This document shows positions 21,158 through 32,249 of a DNA stretch of 64,000 bases, piece after piece. The notes under the pieces were generated by a model, which made no database searches, had not been told where the DNA came from, and saw nothing but the letters and a program-made list of their open reading frames with translations. The stretch comes from Azolla caroliniana. Taxonomy: Eukaryota; Polypodiophyta. Made by a program: the position numbers and the translations under genes. The stretch spans positions 2,046,001 to 2,110,000 of the forward strand of contig JBHGNT010000011.1 in NCBI GenBank assembly GCA_043228905.1. Reading direction: 5' to 3'. Positions within the stretch are counted from its first letter, which is position 1; every line of letters begins with the position of its first letter.

Positions 21158-23296
21158 ATGGAATCATCATCTCAAACTAATGCAACAATGGAGTCATCTT
21201 TAGTTAATGTTAGCCATGGGCGAACAACTACAAGCAGCTCAAGAAAAAGGCAACGAACATCATGGACAGATGCTCACATCATATCATATATGGATAATGG
21301 CACACCTCGACGATGATGCCATCATTGTGCTATTTGTTGGTCTTCTACAACATCCACAGATACTATAACAAAGCATTTGGCAGAAAAGCATCGTCTATCC
21401 GGTGATTCAAACCAAAATTCAGGTATATCACGACAAATTCAATCTTCTATCGAGTCTGCTAAAGTATCTCATGTTTTAGAGAATAAAATTGATGCTGCCA
21501 TCACAAAGTATATTGTGATGGGAATATTGCCCCATGCATATGTGGAGTCACTTGAATTTAAGGAGTTCATACATCAAATTGTGCCTGGATATCAAGTGAA
21601 GACAAGGCGCATGATTAAATGTTCCATCTTAGAAATGTATGTGGTGTTGCACCATCAGGTGATAGATTTGCTATCTAAATGCGAATCAAGATTTTCCATA
21701 ACTTTTGATGGTTGGTCAAATAGTAGTCTAAAGGGCTTCTACTCGGTGACACTTCATTGGGCATGTCTTGAGACAGCATGGTCGAGGTGAATGTTATTAG
21801 ATTTTGTGCATGTATTTCCAGGTGTAGGATCAGGGAAACGTTGTGCACATGCCCTCTTTCGTCGACTTCGATCCTTTAATATCTCTAGTCGATTATTAGC
21901 TACAATTTTTGATGGAGCTAGTGATGCACAAGCGGCTGCAAAGGAGTTGAGCATGTTGTTACAAAATGAGCATGGTAAGGAAATTTTGGCTTCGTCACAT
22001 ATGTTACGGTGTATGGTACATACTTTTCAGTTGGGCATCAAGTCAGCTTTAGAGGTTATCTCACCCTTAACAGAAAAGTTGAGAACAATTCTCTCGACTA
22101 TAAGATCTAGTAAGGTTTGAAGGGAAGTATTTTGGAAGTATGCTAGGCTAGTTGAACATCGTGAAAGAGAACCCCCAAGGCTTGATGTTGTTACAAGATG
22201 GAATTCTACCTTGGAAATGTTTAGGCAAGCTATCAAGGATAGAGATGTATTGACTTTAACAATTTCAGATTTAACAATATCAAGTGATTTCAATGGTTAT
22301 GTCTTGACCGGAGAAGATTGGAGCCACATACATGCCATGGAGGAATGGCTAGATACACCTGCAGAGGTTTCTACTTTTCTAGGAGGGTCAAGGTATCCCA
22401 CATTATCGCTAGCATCTCTAGCGTATAATTGTTTACTAAATCATTGTAATCAATTTTTGGATTCTTCACTTCCAACATCATCTAGATTCACACAAGAGGT
22501 CAAAGTGCGTCTGAGAATTGCTTACAATATTTAATTAAGTATCAAGAATCGTTGAAGTCTATTCCATCTTCCATAACAATGTTTCTTGATCCCAAGTAAT
22601 GCTTACCTTTATGTCTTACAATTGTCATCATGCTTGCTGATTTTTTATTTGGGTTTTAATTCTTTTTATTCGTTACATAGATTGCCTCTTCCAAATGATC
22701 ATACAGAAAGAGAGTTAGATATTAAGTTGGTTGAAAGCATGATTACATTCCATTACCACTCGTTCTTGAGTGATGTCGAACCATCGTTGGCTTCAACCAT
22801 AATTCCTCCAAATGATAATAACTCTAAAATTTGGAGATTAATGGGTGTAAGTAATAAAAGTCTTGTTTCTGATTCACAATAAAAAATTGAGCACTTTATA
22901 AGACTTCCTTCAGATGGCACAGACAAGGATCCATTACAATGGTGGAATGATAATAAATCTACAATGCCACAACTATATAGGATGGCATGTGATTACCTCG
23001 CTGTACCGGCATCAACAGTACCCGCTGAAGAGGCTAATTCAGCAGCAAAAATGACCTTTGATAATAGGATCAAACTTCATGCACAATCAAAGCTGAAATG
23101 TGTATTCAATCATGGATGGATGTTTTTAAAAGAATCTAATGTTCAATTTCCCGATAATTTTCACACTATTTATGAAGAACTAATAATGAATTTGGATGAT
23201 CTTGTTAGTGAAGATGAGGTAATAGAGTACATCTTACATGATAGTCAAAGGAAAATTAAGGTGTGGTTACTTTTTACTTGGTTGTTTTTTATTTGA
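21158..23296 (+). pseudogene. hAT transposase with BED zinc finger, broken
   Basis: From the ATG at 21158 one frame gives a Ser/Thr-rich start, then a BED finger (CHHCAICW, with TKHLAEKH supplying the histidines) and EFKEFIHQIVPGYQVKTRRM. The RNase H-like catalytic core follows with FSITFDGWSNSSLKGFYSVT, FVHVFPGVGSGKRCAHALFR and DVVTRWNSTLEM. The C-terminal dimerisation block is at MACDYLAVPASTVPAEEANS (about 22980-23060). Stops occur near 21317, 21788 and 22118, and there is a frameshift near 22532. A likely GT-AG intron spans about 22599-22680 (GTAATGC to TTACATAG). The protein would bind the ends of its element and excise it; this copy is dead. Confidence 0.85.
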
Positions 23297-24132
23297 GACG
23301 TTACTTGTTATTTTGATTACTAATTACTTACGTGTTTTATGTATTTTATATATATAGGAATCATGTTGATTCTTCACAAGTTAATGACTATGGTGGTTGC
23401 AATTGGAGATCCTCAAAGTCAATGTAATTTTTACTACATACTTTTTACTATTTTGTTTTTCATTCGATTTTTTATAAATTTATTATTATTAATTACTTAA
23501 TTCTTTTATATATTTTATACTTTCAGGAATCCCTAATTCAAACTTAAAGAAAAGATTGGAAATGAGAAGATGAACACTCATTTACATATATGGATTTGGA
23601 AAATGCTTCATTTGAAGTATAAACTCTATTATATGGATTGTTATTTTTTAGTTACATATTTGGATGTAAAGTTTGAACTCTACTATATGGATTTTACTAT
23701 CATTCCAAAAAACATTTATCTTTTTATGTCATATCTTATCATTTTCTAAAAATTAGTAATTCTCAAAAAATGTGGTGTGAATTTCTATTTATTTTATGAT
23801 ATTTGTTATTCTAGAGTATTTGGTTTGGTTCAATTTGTAGATCCGTTTTCATTGGATTATGTCAAAACAGTTTGGTTTGGTTTGGTTTTTTGTATGATAA
23901 ACTAGTTTGGTTTTAATTTTTGACAAACCGGTTTCGGTTTGGTTTAAAACGGTTTGGTTTCACCTACATTTTAAATGGTTTGGTTTAAATGGTTCAACTC
24001 TAAACAATTCGGTTTAAAGGGCTTCAAAATTTTTAAATGGTTTGGTTTGGTTTGGTTTTTATTATGAATAGTTGGTTTGGTTTGGTTTCAAGGTCAAGAA
24101 ACCGAACTGAAACTGAACTGCGCCCATTGCTA
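23297..24132. other. Right subterminal region of the outer hAT element
   Basis: AT-rich sequence, then dense TTTGGTTTGGTTT repeats from 23820, ending in the inverted repeat at 24122-24132. No gene. Confidence 0.6.
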
Positions 24133-24533
24133 AGCACAGAGGTACGGGCCTATCTGGACGGCGATATGCACCTGGGAGAAGCCACTATCCTTCTTCGACT
24201 TGCAATTGATGCTGATGGTCGAGGAAAACCACGCGAGTGGATCGAGGAACACTCAATCGGACATCGGGATGATGTACACGGAGGCGGATCGGCCCCGTGG
24301 GCATGGCGGATGAGGTGGATCAACATCCAACAGTGGCGGTCGACAAGAGCTAGAAAGAAGGCACATAGGTGGTGTAGACAACAGCTCTGATCCTCCACAA
24401 GCACAGGGAGTCAAGGCGGCGTCGGAAACCGGCAATGAAAGGCGAAAATGAAATGCTGGTATTGTTGCAAGAAAGGCCATCGAGAGAGCGAGTGTTGGAA
24501 GAAGTGTGCCGATTCGGACAAATCCGGATCCGG
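24133..24533 (+). pseudogene. copia gag fragment, left half of an interrupted copy
   Basis: Broken frames carry the family sequence seen at 14960-15874. A knuckle-like motif (CWYCCKKGHRESECWKK) precedes the gypsy insertion at 24534. The coding sequence resumes at 32032, where the protease loop appears as VWYVDSRASNT followed by a stop. Both sides are the same copia gag-protease, so this is the host of the inserted gypsy element. Stops and shifts make it non-functional. Confidence 0.65.
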
Positions 24534-25482
24534 TGTCGTGATGTGGCTCGCCTAGAAGCGTAACATTGCTCAAACAGAAGATAACTTGAAAGTGAGGAAG
24601 GAATCACTAGGATTTTGGACAAAAGAGACGAAACGAGTAAAGATGGAGTAAATAGAGATCAACAAGATATGACAAGATACGATGTAGAATGATATTTGAA
24701 GGAATATAAGAAATTTATAATTATTTCATAAAAGAGTTACAAAATGGTTGTGAGCGTCATTGAACCTTCGAACTTTGTCTCATCAGGTAACCGCTCTTCT
24801 CTTTCTTGATAGTAGACCACAATCTTCCCTTCTATCTTTAGATGATGATATGACTCCAACCTCCGCCCTTTCGTTGCGGGTTGAGTACCACAACCACCAA
24901 GCTAGATTTTCTCTTGTATTTTGAAGATTTTTTATTATCTTCACCTTCTTCTCTTCCTCTTTCTCTCTTATGATGGTTTTTACATTATAATTCTCTCTTG
25001 ATCTGATACAATATAATTATATTCAATCTTATTGATTGATATCTCATACAATATAGTTCTCTTCGATTTCGAATCCTTGATATCCCTTCTATCTATACTC
25101 CCTTCTCCTTTTATAGGAAAGGGATGGTTCTACATGTGGGCCATGTGGCGCACATGTAGAGAGGCTCTTGCATGTGTGCTATATGGTGCACATGTAGTAC
25201 ATTACATACAATTGTAGCTTAAATAAAACAACACATATATTCTTACAAATATTACAAGTATTGGCTAGATGGTAAGGTTTGAGTCTCACAAGCTAGAGGT
25301 TGTTGGTTCATGTCCTCTCTTGCCCATGTACAATGTATTTTTTTCTTTATTTGCCTCATATAATGTATAATATAGTGCTTTGTTCGTATGATCCTTATGT
25401 ATAATACACTATCAAGATTCGTTTTAGTTATGTATTTATCTTATTGTAGACTTTTAATGTGAAGTTGTCCTACTTCACGACA
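24534..25482 (-). repeat. 3' LTR of the gypsy element at 24534-32031
   Basis: 949 bp with plus-strand ends TGTCGTGA and TCACGACA (8-bp perfect inverted ends). On the minus strand CCTATAAAAGGAG is the promoter box. A tRNA-like module lies at 25262-25315. Its partner at 31275 lacks about 190 bp that include both the TATA box and the A box. Confidence 0.85.
25262..25315 (+). repeat. tRNA-like A/B box module inside an LTR
   Basis: TGGCTAGATGG (25262-25272) matches the Pol III A-box consensus at 10 of 11 positions. GGTTCATGTCC (25305-25315) matches the B box at 10 of 11. The spacing of 32 nt is that of tRNA genes and tRNA-derived SINEs. Confidence 0.5.
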
Positions 25483-28400
25483 TCCACCCCCTCTAGACCT
25501 GCACATCCTTCGGCATGTGCCACTATCTTTCTATCTTCATGTTGATCTATTGGAGGAGGTTCAAGCTCAAATCTTTTCTTAAATAGTTTTATCCTCTTTC
25601 CAGGTACCACATTTAGAATTAGTGTCCCATCCAATTCACAAAGTTTATAGGTAAAGTTATCATGTACTTTTCTTACTATATAAGGCCCAAACCATCCTTC
25701 AACAAACTTGTATAAAATGCTATGTTGATTATCTAAACTGCTATCATACACAAGCACCCAATCCCCTTCTTCTATTTTCTTAGGTCCAATTTTGTGAGTT
25801 TTATCAAAACAAATTTTATTCTTCAATCGAGCCTCTAATCGTTGGGTTGCTAATTTTAAATTTTAAGGTTGACGCTCTAATTGTTGAATTTGCAAAGCAC
25901 GCAATTCTTCCCTGCTCACCTCTTCTCTCCATGGAATAGATGTCCATGACATAATTGATTCTTCTACCGGTATGATGGGCTTTTGGCCAAGTATCAATTC
26001 AGTTGGCTTGTATCCTATTACTGAACTATGCGTCGTCCAATCCGCCCATAGTGCATAAGGTAGCATGCATGGCCAATCTCTTATTTTACCTTTATAGCTT
26101 TTCACGACCGCCTTAAATATTGGGCTATGTCCTCTTTCAATATTTCCATTGGATTTTGGATTATAAGCAGTTGTAAGTGAGAACTTGACCCCTATCCGAC
26201 TGAAGAATTATCTAGCTTCATCAGAATCAAGTTCTCCTCTATCTACAATTATTTTACCAACACACCCATAATGACATATTACATCTTCTAACAAAGATTT
26301 ACATACAACTCTAGTTGTTTTTTGTCATAGTGGTCTTGCTTCTACTTGGTTTGTAAGGTCTTCTCTTGCTAGTACTAAATATCGCATTTGACCTTCCCCA
26401 AGTGACATTGTCACTAGATCGACCATCCATTTATAATGCATCGATGATGAATATGTTGGTTTTAGCTCATCTTGATACCGAACAGTTGAATACCTCTGGT
26501 AGACCTCACAGGTTTCCACAAATTTCATTACATCTTTATACATATATGGCCAACAATCTGTTTCAACCACTACGCCTGCTCCGATCAAGTAATCTCTATC
26601 TATTTTTAATGTCGTAAGCAAACCCCACAATTCTCATTTAACTTGCGCAGAATTTCTTTGTCTATGATTTAATATCTTTGCCCCAAACATGATAGCATAT
26701 CGATGTTGCTCTTCTTCTTCTTGGTTGATAACCCAATCAATCCCAATTGGACTAGTATCAACTATCACTATAATTGGTCTTTCACCTTTGTAGTCTGGTT
26801 GACGAAGAATTGGAGCTTTCAATTGTTGAAAAACTTGTGTATTTTCATCAGTCCAAATAAACTTCTTCCCTTTTTTTAAAAGTTGGTAGAGAGGATTTGA
26901 GACATGTGCAAAGTGTGGTAACCAAATATGATAAAACACATATGTACCTAAAAATCTTCTCACCTTTGTTACCGATTCGCAAACTTCCTTCATATTTTGT
27001 ATTGCTTTAATTTTGATTGGCGAAGGCTTCCACCCATACCAACCACACATATGAGTAATTATCAGAATTTTGTTCTGCCCAAAAAATTGACTTCGTTCTT
27101 GATAGTGTTAAATGTACTTGCTCAAGCTTATTTAAAATACTTTCATAATCATTAATGTGATTGATCACAAACTTTCTGCTACCATTTCCAACTATAGTCT
27201 CATCTTTCTCTCTTTCTAAGCATCCCTTAATAGGAATATCATCTAAAAATGGCATAGTTACCTTTGGGATGTACTCGTGTAGAACTTTGTTCATTGCATT
27301 CATCATATGAGCAACTAAATTTGTTGCGCCTTGAGGTAGAGTGCACATTCGAACCAACCCAATTGGTGTTTTCATTGTTGTGATATTGCGACTATCAATT
27401 GCTTGCTGAAATTGGTCATATCCCGAATATAGGTCTCCCATAGAGTAAATCGCTCTCACAACAAAAGCTTCTGCAAATTCATCAACGATCAGTTCGATTC
27501 TTGCATTTTGGATTGTGACTTTGTTCACTGGTTGTATATCTTGAATGAATCTTAGAGAACCATCTTTCTTTGGAATTGTGACCATCGATTGGAGTATGGT
27601 GCATTAGAAGGATCTACAATCTTCATGTTGATTTTATCCTTCAGCAACTCCAACAATTTAGGCAATCGAGTTCTCGATACTGCAATAGGTTTAAAATTCC
27701 AAGGAATATGAGGGATAGTAAATATTACCATTGGCGTCACCACCTTTGGATCTACACAACCAATCTCCTCAACTTTGAATGCGAACGCTTTCCCATGCCT
27801 AAAGATCATTTCCTTGAAAGTCGACATCTTTGATTGTAGTAGAAATTCACCCCCTCCGATTCTCAAGTTATTTATTGTCTCTGAAGTGAAGTGATGTCCA
27901 ATCTTCTCTATCGGTCGAAGCATAGGCTCAGTTGATGTTGCCTCCATCTTTTCTTCGCTACCAATAGGTAATGGTATTGTAGCAGGTTTGATCTTTTTAT
28001 CTATTGTTTGTATTTTCTATTACATAAACTTTCTACTTCTTCATATTTACAATTATACCTATCAGTCGCATAATTCATATCAATTGAATTTACATTTATC
28101 TTTCTAACACTCTCATCATCTTCTTTCAAATACATTTCTAACTCTTTTATGGTATTTGCAAAAGAAACTTCTTCCATAATAATTTCAAATATGCTCTTCC
28201 ATTTGAAGTACTCCATTATCCTTCAATGCTTGTTGAAACAAGGCATTCATACATCCTAGTCACACATATAGCACCACTTTTAGAAACATGAAATTACTTA
28301 TTCATATGTTGTAATGCCCGACATGAGGGTTTTTTAATAATGGAACTATTGCAACCCTCATTGCCAATAGTCCTAGTCAAAAACCTGATTATTAAAATCA

Positions 28401-28900
28401 TCACATTCTTTTGGTATCGAAAATCACGAAGCTCTTGCTTGTTCCTCTCATCATTTGGGCGAATTTTCATAAACTGTACATTTCGTCATCCATCTTGGCT
28501 ACGTATTTTCGCATAGGCTGAACCATTGTCGAGGACTTTGGTTTCCATCTGTACTGTTGTGATGTATGGTTGCCCCAAGATTATTGGATAGGTAGATCCT
28601 TCCTTCACAAAGAAATGTTGATCTACTTCTATATCACCAATAGTAACCTTTACATGCACCAAATAAGTCTTCGTTGACTGATGTGGTCACTTTTACTCGC
28701 CAACCATGTTGAGTATCAATTGGCCATCTACCTTTCATGTAAAAATCAACACTCATTATATTTATTTCAGAACCATGATCAATAAGTGTCATCACGGGGT
28801 CTGGAACATTTCCAATCTTCACATGATGCTCAGTAGTGGCTTCTTGCATCTGTTGAACTTATCATTGAGGTTGATGCATGTTGAGAGTCAACAATGATAT
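25470..28900 (-). pseudogene. gypsy pol: protease, RT, RNase H, integrase
   Basis: Minus strand. A protease-like loop LIDHGSEINIMS lies at 28849-28634. The RT N-terminal part with FRHGKAFAFKVEEIGCVDP is at 27947-27552. RT at 27585-27007 has VTIPKKDGSLRFIQDIQPVN and the catalytic box as MPFLDDIPIKG. RNase H and connection with KIKAIQNMKEVCESVTKVRR are at 27050-26634. Integrase at 26630-26325 has the end of a zinc domain (FVETCEVYQRY) and VDLVTM, followed in broken frame by IIVDRGELDS and NGNIERGH for the D and E residues, then a C-terminal domain at 25826-25470. Stops and shifts separate the blocks. The FLDDIPIKG-type RT is a distinct plant gypsy-like group; I do not assign a named lineage. 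Confidence 0.85.
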
Positions 28901-28955
28901 TGTTTGGCTCGTTGCTCACCACTTCATATGCCACCTTTCGATCCGTCTTTTTAAC

Positions 28956-30272
28956 CTACTCATTAACTTGCTTATTTCTTCGCACAATATCAATTATTTC
29001 ATCATGAAATTCCTTTTTTGCAATACCTAACAATTCCCTTAGTGTAAATTCTACTCGACTGTCTAGTATTCTTGTTTCTAAAATTTTCTTTAAATCTGTA
29101 TCCTTTTCAATATCAAACATTAATTTGAAAGAAGGACCAAATTTACCTTTTTCAACTTTTGTGTCCATATCTTTTCTTTTGCTTTCTCTTGTTTCATGCT
29201 TTTATGTCGAGCCAGTCTCATCATCCGGACTTTTCCTTTTTTCTTCCACTATCACCTCATAGTCTTGGTGTTCTGGCATCTTAGCATAGATGGTCATAGC
29301 ATCTACCAGAACATCCCATCCAGTGTTTTTCCTTACAAAATCTCCGGCAACATGAAGGTCTTCCATCTTCAGATTTTGCTTTTTTGTGGAACTTACAACC
29401 TTCTCCCAGAATGATGATTGGCATGGCGTTTTATCGAGATGCATTCCTGCCGTTGCCGAATAGTACATTGTAGAAGTCTTCCTTGCTTCAACTTCTTCAA
29501 ACTTGACAACACCATCACCAAAGTTCTTTGTAAGTGGACTCCTAGTTTTAGTTAAGTAAATCTTACCATTTTTCCAATAGACCTAGTGTCGATTTTCTAT
29601 GTCTTTATATTCCTCACAATCACGTAATCGATGTTTGAGACTATCACAATGCATGCATCGAGGTCGAAATGGTTCCCATGACCTTGAAGTCTGACCATTC
29701 TCAAGCTTTGCCACTTTAATTGTTAAATCTTTCATACTTTGAACAAAATTATCAAGCAACGACTCACTATTAGTTCCGATCATTTGTCGTGGTTCTCAAC
29801 CAAGTCTTTGAACTTTAATGTTTTGCTCGAGCCGATTCATGATTCACACATGTGGTATTTGTAGCATTGTACCATTCCTTTGCATTCTTTTCATAAATTT
29901 ATTATAAGAATTTATTAGCTCATTCCAATCTGCAGTTATACCCTCCTCGATATTTGCTACTTCAAGCATAAGTTCCAACTCCTTTCTATATCTGTTGTCA
30001 ACTGCCTACAAAAATAAAGCAACCTTTTGCCAAGACAAAGAATTTCTTTCTTCTGGCTTTAAGTGTCCATACAATTTATCAAACTCCTTTTTTTTGTCAG
30101 CCACAAATAATCCTTTATCTTCTTTTAAGACCCATTCATGGAATGAACGCATAGTATCTCCAGAAAAATCTTCACAAGCATATTCAGACATAAGTGTTTC
30201 TTTGAATGCATCCCAATCCAAACTATGCAATGTTTGTATTTCACGAATTCTATCTCTTAATTCCATGTCCAC
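28956..30272 (-). pseudogene. gypsy gag region of the same element
   Basis: Minus-strand blocks at 30272-30006 (RDRIREIQTLHSLDWDAFKE), 29783-29583 (with FRPRCMHCDSLKHRLRDCEE, a CCHC-like knuckle), 29468-29202 and 29168-28956 (LKKILETRILDSRVEFTLRE). They occupy the gag position upstream of protease and RT. The first block is helical and matches the capsid-like N-terminus expected for this group; the knuckle would bind RNA. Frames are interrupted by stops, so no intact Gag is possible. The sequence upstream, towards the 5' LTR, was split by the solo LTR at 30373-31096. Confidence 0.65.
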
Positions 30273-30372
30273 TCATTTATAAAAGTTTGCTATCATATTT
30301 ACATCATTCACACCAAACATTTCCCTTTCATCATAATATATATTCAAGTACTTTGAAATATGTGTGCCATCA

Positions 30373-31096
30373 TGTTAGGAAACAGGTCCCTCCGGATGGG
30401 AAGTGAGAAGAACAGTGCTGATGAGAAACCGGATGAGGAGCACCCGGCTACGGAGTACCCGGTGAGAACCGGATGAGGAGTACCCGGCTACGGAGGACCC
30501 AGTGAGAACCGGAAGAGGAGTACCTGGCTACGGAAGACTCGGTGAGAACCAGATGAGGAGTACCCGGTGAGAACCGGATGAGGAGTACCCGGCAAGAGCC
30601 GGATGGTGAAGGCCCGATGAGAAGTGCTCACTGGATGAAGGGACATCTTCGTAAATATGTTTCTGAGAGTCCATCGAGGCTATATTTGTAAATAGCCGAA
30701 AAGTCATATTAGTATAAATATGACTTAGGGCAAACAAAGAAAAATGATTGTTGTTTTCATTCTTGTTGGCACGAGATTAGAGCGCAACAGTGTACAGAGA
30801 AAGAGAGAGAGAGAGAGAAAGAGACGAAGAGTTTGTATCTTTGCTGTAACCGCCGCTTGTGGCGAAGACAGTGAACAAGAGGTCGTTGCCTCTGTGTTCA
30901 TCTATTGTATCTTGTTACATAGTGATAGTTAGCAGTTAGTGGACTGCCGTGGTTTTTTCCCGTGTTTGGGTTTTCCACGTAAACATCCTGTGTACTCTTC
31001 TCTCCACTGTGTCGTGCATTCATTCCCGTTTTCTGTGTTTGATTCTAAGCTCGGTTGTGGCCGAGCATTGCGCAACAAGTGTGTGTGTTCCTGTCA
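30373..31096 (+). repeat. Solo copia LTR with perfect 5-bp duplication
   Basis: It starts TGTTAGGAAACAGG and ends GTGTTCCTGTCA; CATCA flanks it exactly on both sides (30368-30372 and 31097-31101). A TATA box (AGTATAAATATG) lies near 30711. Inside are several copies of a motif around GAACCGGATGAGGAGTACCC (30430-30600). The U5 part is shared with 59280-59440 and with 14870-14935 on the opposite strand. No internal sequence remains, so it is a recombination footprint. Confidence 0.9.
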
Positions 31097-31274
31097 CATC
31101 AAACATACCAATCTTCTCTTGGACTTCTCTAAGGCATGAAATAATTGATCTTGATTCAACTTTTCAATCAACAACCTTACCATATCCATTGTACTCGTAC
31201 TTGCCTTGTTGATGTTGATCTTTACTTTAGATGTCTCTTCTACTTCCCCGTTTCATGTCGAGATCACCAGATTG

Positions 31275-32031
31275 TGTCGTGGTGTGGCTTAGCTAGAAGT
31301 GTTGCATTCCTCAGACAAAAGATAACATGAAAGGAAGGAATCACTAGGATTTTGGACGGAAGAGACGAAAAGAGTAGAGATGAAGTAAATAGAGATCAAC
31401 AAGGTATGATAAGATATGATGTAGAATGATATTTGAAGGAATATAGGAAATTTATCATTATTTCATGAAAGAGTTACAAAATGGTTGCGAGCATCATTGA
31501 ACCTTCAAACTTTGTCTGACTAGTAACCGCTCTTCTCTTTCTTGATAGTAGACCGCCATCTTCCCTTCTATCTTTAGATGACGGTATGATTCGAACCTCC
31601 ACCCTTTCGTTGCAGGTTGAGCACCACAACTGCCAAGCTAGATCTTCTCTTGTATTTTGAAGATTTTTTATTATCTTCACCTTCTTTTCTTCCTCTTTCT
31701 CTCGTATGATGGTTTTTACATTATAATTCTCTCTTGACCCGATACAGTACAATTATATTCAATCTTATTTATTGATATCTCTTACAATATAGTTCTCTTC
31801 GATTTCGATTCCTAGATATCCCTTCTATCTCATGAGGTGGAGGTGGAGGTTCAAGTCCTCTCTTGCCCATGTAATACAATGTATTTTTTTCTTTATTTGC
31901 CTCTACATATCATGTATAATATAGTGCTTTGTTTGTATGATCCTTATGTATAATACACTATCAAGATTCATCTTAGTTATGTATTTATCTTATTGTAGAC
32001 TTTTAATGTGAAGCTTTCCTACTTCTCGACA
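31275..32031 (-). repeat. 5' LTR of the gypsy element, internally deleted
   Basis: 757 bp, closely similar to 24534-25482 but missing about 190 bp after CCCTTCTATCT. The missing part carries the TATA box and the A box of the tRNA-like module; the B-box side remains (GAGGTTCAAGTCC). Without the TATA box this LTR would not promote full-length transcription, so the deletion probably followed integration. Confidence 0.8.
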
Positions 32032-32240
32032 CTGGCAAGGCCGGACAAAGGAGTCGGCAAAGCTCGCACTACACCGAAGGATCAGGAGGATCAGAAGGAT
32101 CCAGAACTGGAAAGACCAAAAAAATGCCATCCTTTGTGATGCAGCATGTCAAGGCGAACAGAATGAAGAAAACCACCTCACAATCGGATGAGGTGTGGTA
32201 CGTTGACTCTCGAGCATCAAACACATGACAAGCCATGAAC
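32032..32240 (+). pseudogene. copia gag-protease fragment, right half of the interrupted copy
   Basis: Continuation of 24133-24533 beyond the gypsy insertion. The frame gives a Lys/Ser-rich stretch, then DEVWYVDSRASNT and a stop, the protease loop with Arg in place of the usual Gly. It ends at about 32240, where sequence of an oppositely oriented copia element begins, with short shared bases at the join. Confidence 0.65.
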
Positions 32241-32249
32241 AATCCAAAT

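Larger units (their letters stand above)
15875..24132 (+). mobile_element. Decayed hAT transposon (outer element)
   Basis: The left end TAGCAATGGGCACGGTT and the right end (read inward TAGCAATGGGCGCAGTT) form imperfect terminal inverted repeats of about 17 bp. Both subterminal regions (15890-16080 and 23820-24110) are packed with GGTTTGGTTT and CGGTTTATC repeats, as is usual for plant hAT elements. The only coding region is a broken hAT transposase (21158-23296). Neighbouring 8-mers (GACAATAA and AGCACAGA) do not match, so no target duplication is seen. A second hAT element is nested at 17218-20046. Confidence 0.6.
24534..32031 (-). mobile_element. Minus-strand gypsy element with both LTRs
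   Basis: LTRs at 24534-25482 and 31275-32031 share the ends TGTCGTG and CGACA. Directly inside the left LTR the minus strand reads AGAGGGGGTGGA, a strong polypurine tract, so sense is minus. Five bases inside the right LTR the minus strand has TGGTGATCTCGACATG (31254-31269), a possible primer site. Between them are gag, protease, RT, RNase H and integrase remains. CCGG (24530-24533) and CTGG (32032-32035) may be a target duplication with one mismatch. It interrupts a copia gag and carries a solo copia LTR at 30373-31096. Confidence 0.85.

Noticed and set aside
21754-22293. Minus-strand frames opposite the hAT transposase
   Set aside because: They are antisense shadows of a frame with clear hAT motifs.
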